From the NCBI GenBank assembly GCA_024695565.1, contig JAILHX010000051.1:1-48307 (forward strand): a DNA stretch of 48,307 nucleotides, read 5' to 3'. A model generated the notes under the pieces. The model was not told the DNA's origin, searched no databases, and saw only the letters and a program-made list of their open reading frames with translations. A program made the translations under genes and the position numbers. The DNA comes from Saccharofermentans sp. GTDB lineage: Bacteria; Bacillota_A; Clostridia; Saccharofermentanales; Saccharofermentanaceae. Shown piece by piece: positions 47,676 to 48,307 of this stretch (position 1 is its first letter; every line of letters begins with the position of its first letter).

Positions 47676-48307
47676 TCACATAACCATTGCGATACCTGAA
47701 ATGTAGGGATTATCAGCCATGGAAGGATTTGATTCACCGACGCAGAAGTAATATACGCCGGTTTCAAGTGTGTCAGGCTTGTAATCGATATAGTATGTTT
47801 CACCTGAAGCAGATACATAACCATCATCGACAAGTGTATCGAGATTGAAGTCCAGGTCATCGAAGTCTCCCAGATAATAAACTTCATAGTAGAGTTCAGG
47901 ACCGTCGCCGTCGATAGTGATATACATACCCATAGCACTGGCTGCTGCATCGTAGAGACCGCTGCCGTAATATGTACCGTCGCCATAGTCGTACCAGCCG
48001 ATCTCAACGATATCTGCGAATGAATCATCATAGACAGAGAAAGAATCGTCACCGTATGATCCGCTGCCGGATCCGCCGCCGGTTTCGATGCCTGTATCAG
48101 TAATTACGACAGTTGCCGAACTCTCGGTGATGAGCAGTCCGTCTTCCGTATAAACCTTAACGGTGTAAATGCCTTCAGGCATATACCAGTCGTCTGTCAG
48201 ATCAACACCGATATCTTCATCGATCCAGATCTCATAGCATGTCCAGTCGATATTCTCAGGTCTGCTTGTGTAATAGAGCGTTCCCTCATAGTAAACCTCA
48301 TAATACA
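47676..48307 (-). CDS. partial beta-rich, probably extracellular protein
   Basis: The C-terminal 210 residues are present; the frame is open to the window edge, so the start lies outside. The sequence is very rich in Y, D, G, T and E, with only short hydrophobic stretches. Two units share a plan (YYEVYY...G... then a TGVYYFCVGES- or EGIYTVKVYTED-type strand), so it is built from repeats of immunoglobulin-like or other beta-sandwich modules. A GGGSGSGSYGDD linker separates them. No membrane anchor is seen at the C terminus. It is probably secreted or cell-surface; I cannot name its family. Confidence 0.72.
   Translation of the reverse strand, partial: YYEVYYEGTLYYTSRPENIDWTCYEIWIDEDIGVDLTDDWYMPEGIYTVKVYTEDGLLITESSATVVITDTGIETGGGSGSGSYGDDSFSVYDDSFADIVEIGWYDYGDGTYYGSGLYDAAASAMGMYITIDGDGPELYYEVYYLGDFDDLDFNLDTLVDDGYVSASGETYYIDYKPDTLETGVYYFCVGESNPSMADNPYISGIAMVM

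Noticed and set aside
1..48307. tRNA and rRNA genes
   Set aside because: No T-arm consensus in a cloverleaf context and no rRNA-like stretches were seen, though a dedicated scan was not run.

Overview
The window looks like a chromosomal segment of an anaerobic, fibre-degrading Bacillota of class Clostridia, from gut or rumen. Support for this: strong AGGAGG ribosome sites, Rho-independent terminators with perfect stems, lipobox lipoproteins, a LytTR/DUF3021 system, an ABC-F protein, an HD-GYP protein, GH10 and GH5 hydrolases, and an iron-alcohol dehydrogenase. A Lachnospiraceae or Saccharofermentans-like lineage is a guess from gene content. I saw no rRNA, tRNA, CRISPR array, insertion sequence, phage gene or clearly broken gene. 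Both ends cut genes.

Layout. 1-1.7 kb: sulfur amino-acid synthesis (metY end, cysK). 1.9-5.2 kb: aldo/keto reductase with ferredoxin clusters, then mgtE behind a structured leader that ends in a terminator. 5.3-9.1 kb: a TSCPD protein, a membrane HD-GYP protein and a lipoprotein. 9.3-11.2 kb, minus: lipid genes (plsC-like, diacylglycerol-kinase-like, perhaps a small membrane protein). 11.3-13.3 kb: secreted GH10 xylanase. 13.9-17.9 kb: GT-C-type membrane protein and a large lipoprotein with a solute-binding half. 18.0-21.0 kb: LytTR regulator, DUF3021 partner and an ABC-2 exporter. 21.2 kb: nitroreductase. 21.7-26.0 kb, minus: MoxR, DUF58 and transglutaminase. 26.2-28.2 kb: divergent lipoprotein and GH5. 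28.3-29.9 kb: a six-codon leader ORF and an Lsa-like ABC-F gene. 30.5-32.7 kb, minus: a hypothetical and a zinc-ribbon/membrane pair. 33.0-36.9 kb: membrane HTH regulator, second nitroreductase, SDR and iron-alcohol dehydrogenase. 37.2-38.9 kb: DUF3267 protein and CorA. 39.0-45.3 kb: methyltransferase, then a LuxE-LuxC-glycosyltransferase operon. 45.4-48.3 kb, minus: mnmA, a membrane protein and a truncated extracellular protein.

The most unusual feature is between the genes. Many intergenic regions carry nested palindromes built the same way (half-site, spacer, half-site, loop, then the complements), while the half-site sequence differs from locus to locus and is repeated in tandem within a locus. 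The densest is 29.9-30.4 kb, with four unrelated families in a row. A short motif, CGAAAACAT, also recurs between genes. Other signals are RNA-level control candidates: the mgtE leader, the ABC-F attenuator, a hairpin that hides the nitroreductase ribosome site, and a promoter-to-terminator unit at 39.76-39.88 kb lying antisense to a small hydrophobic ORF.
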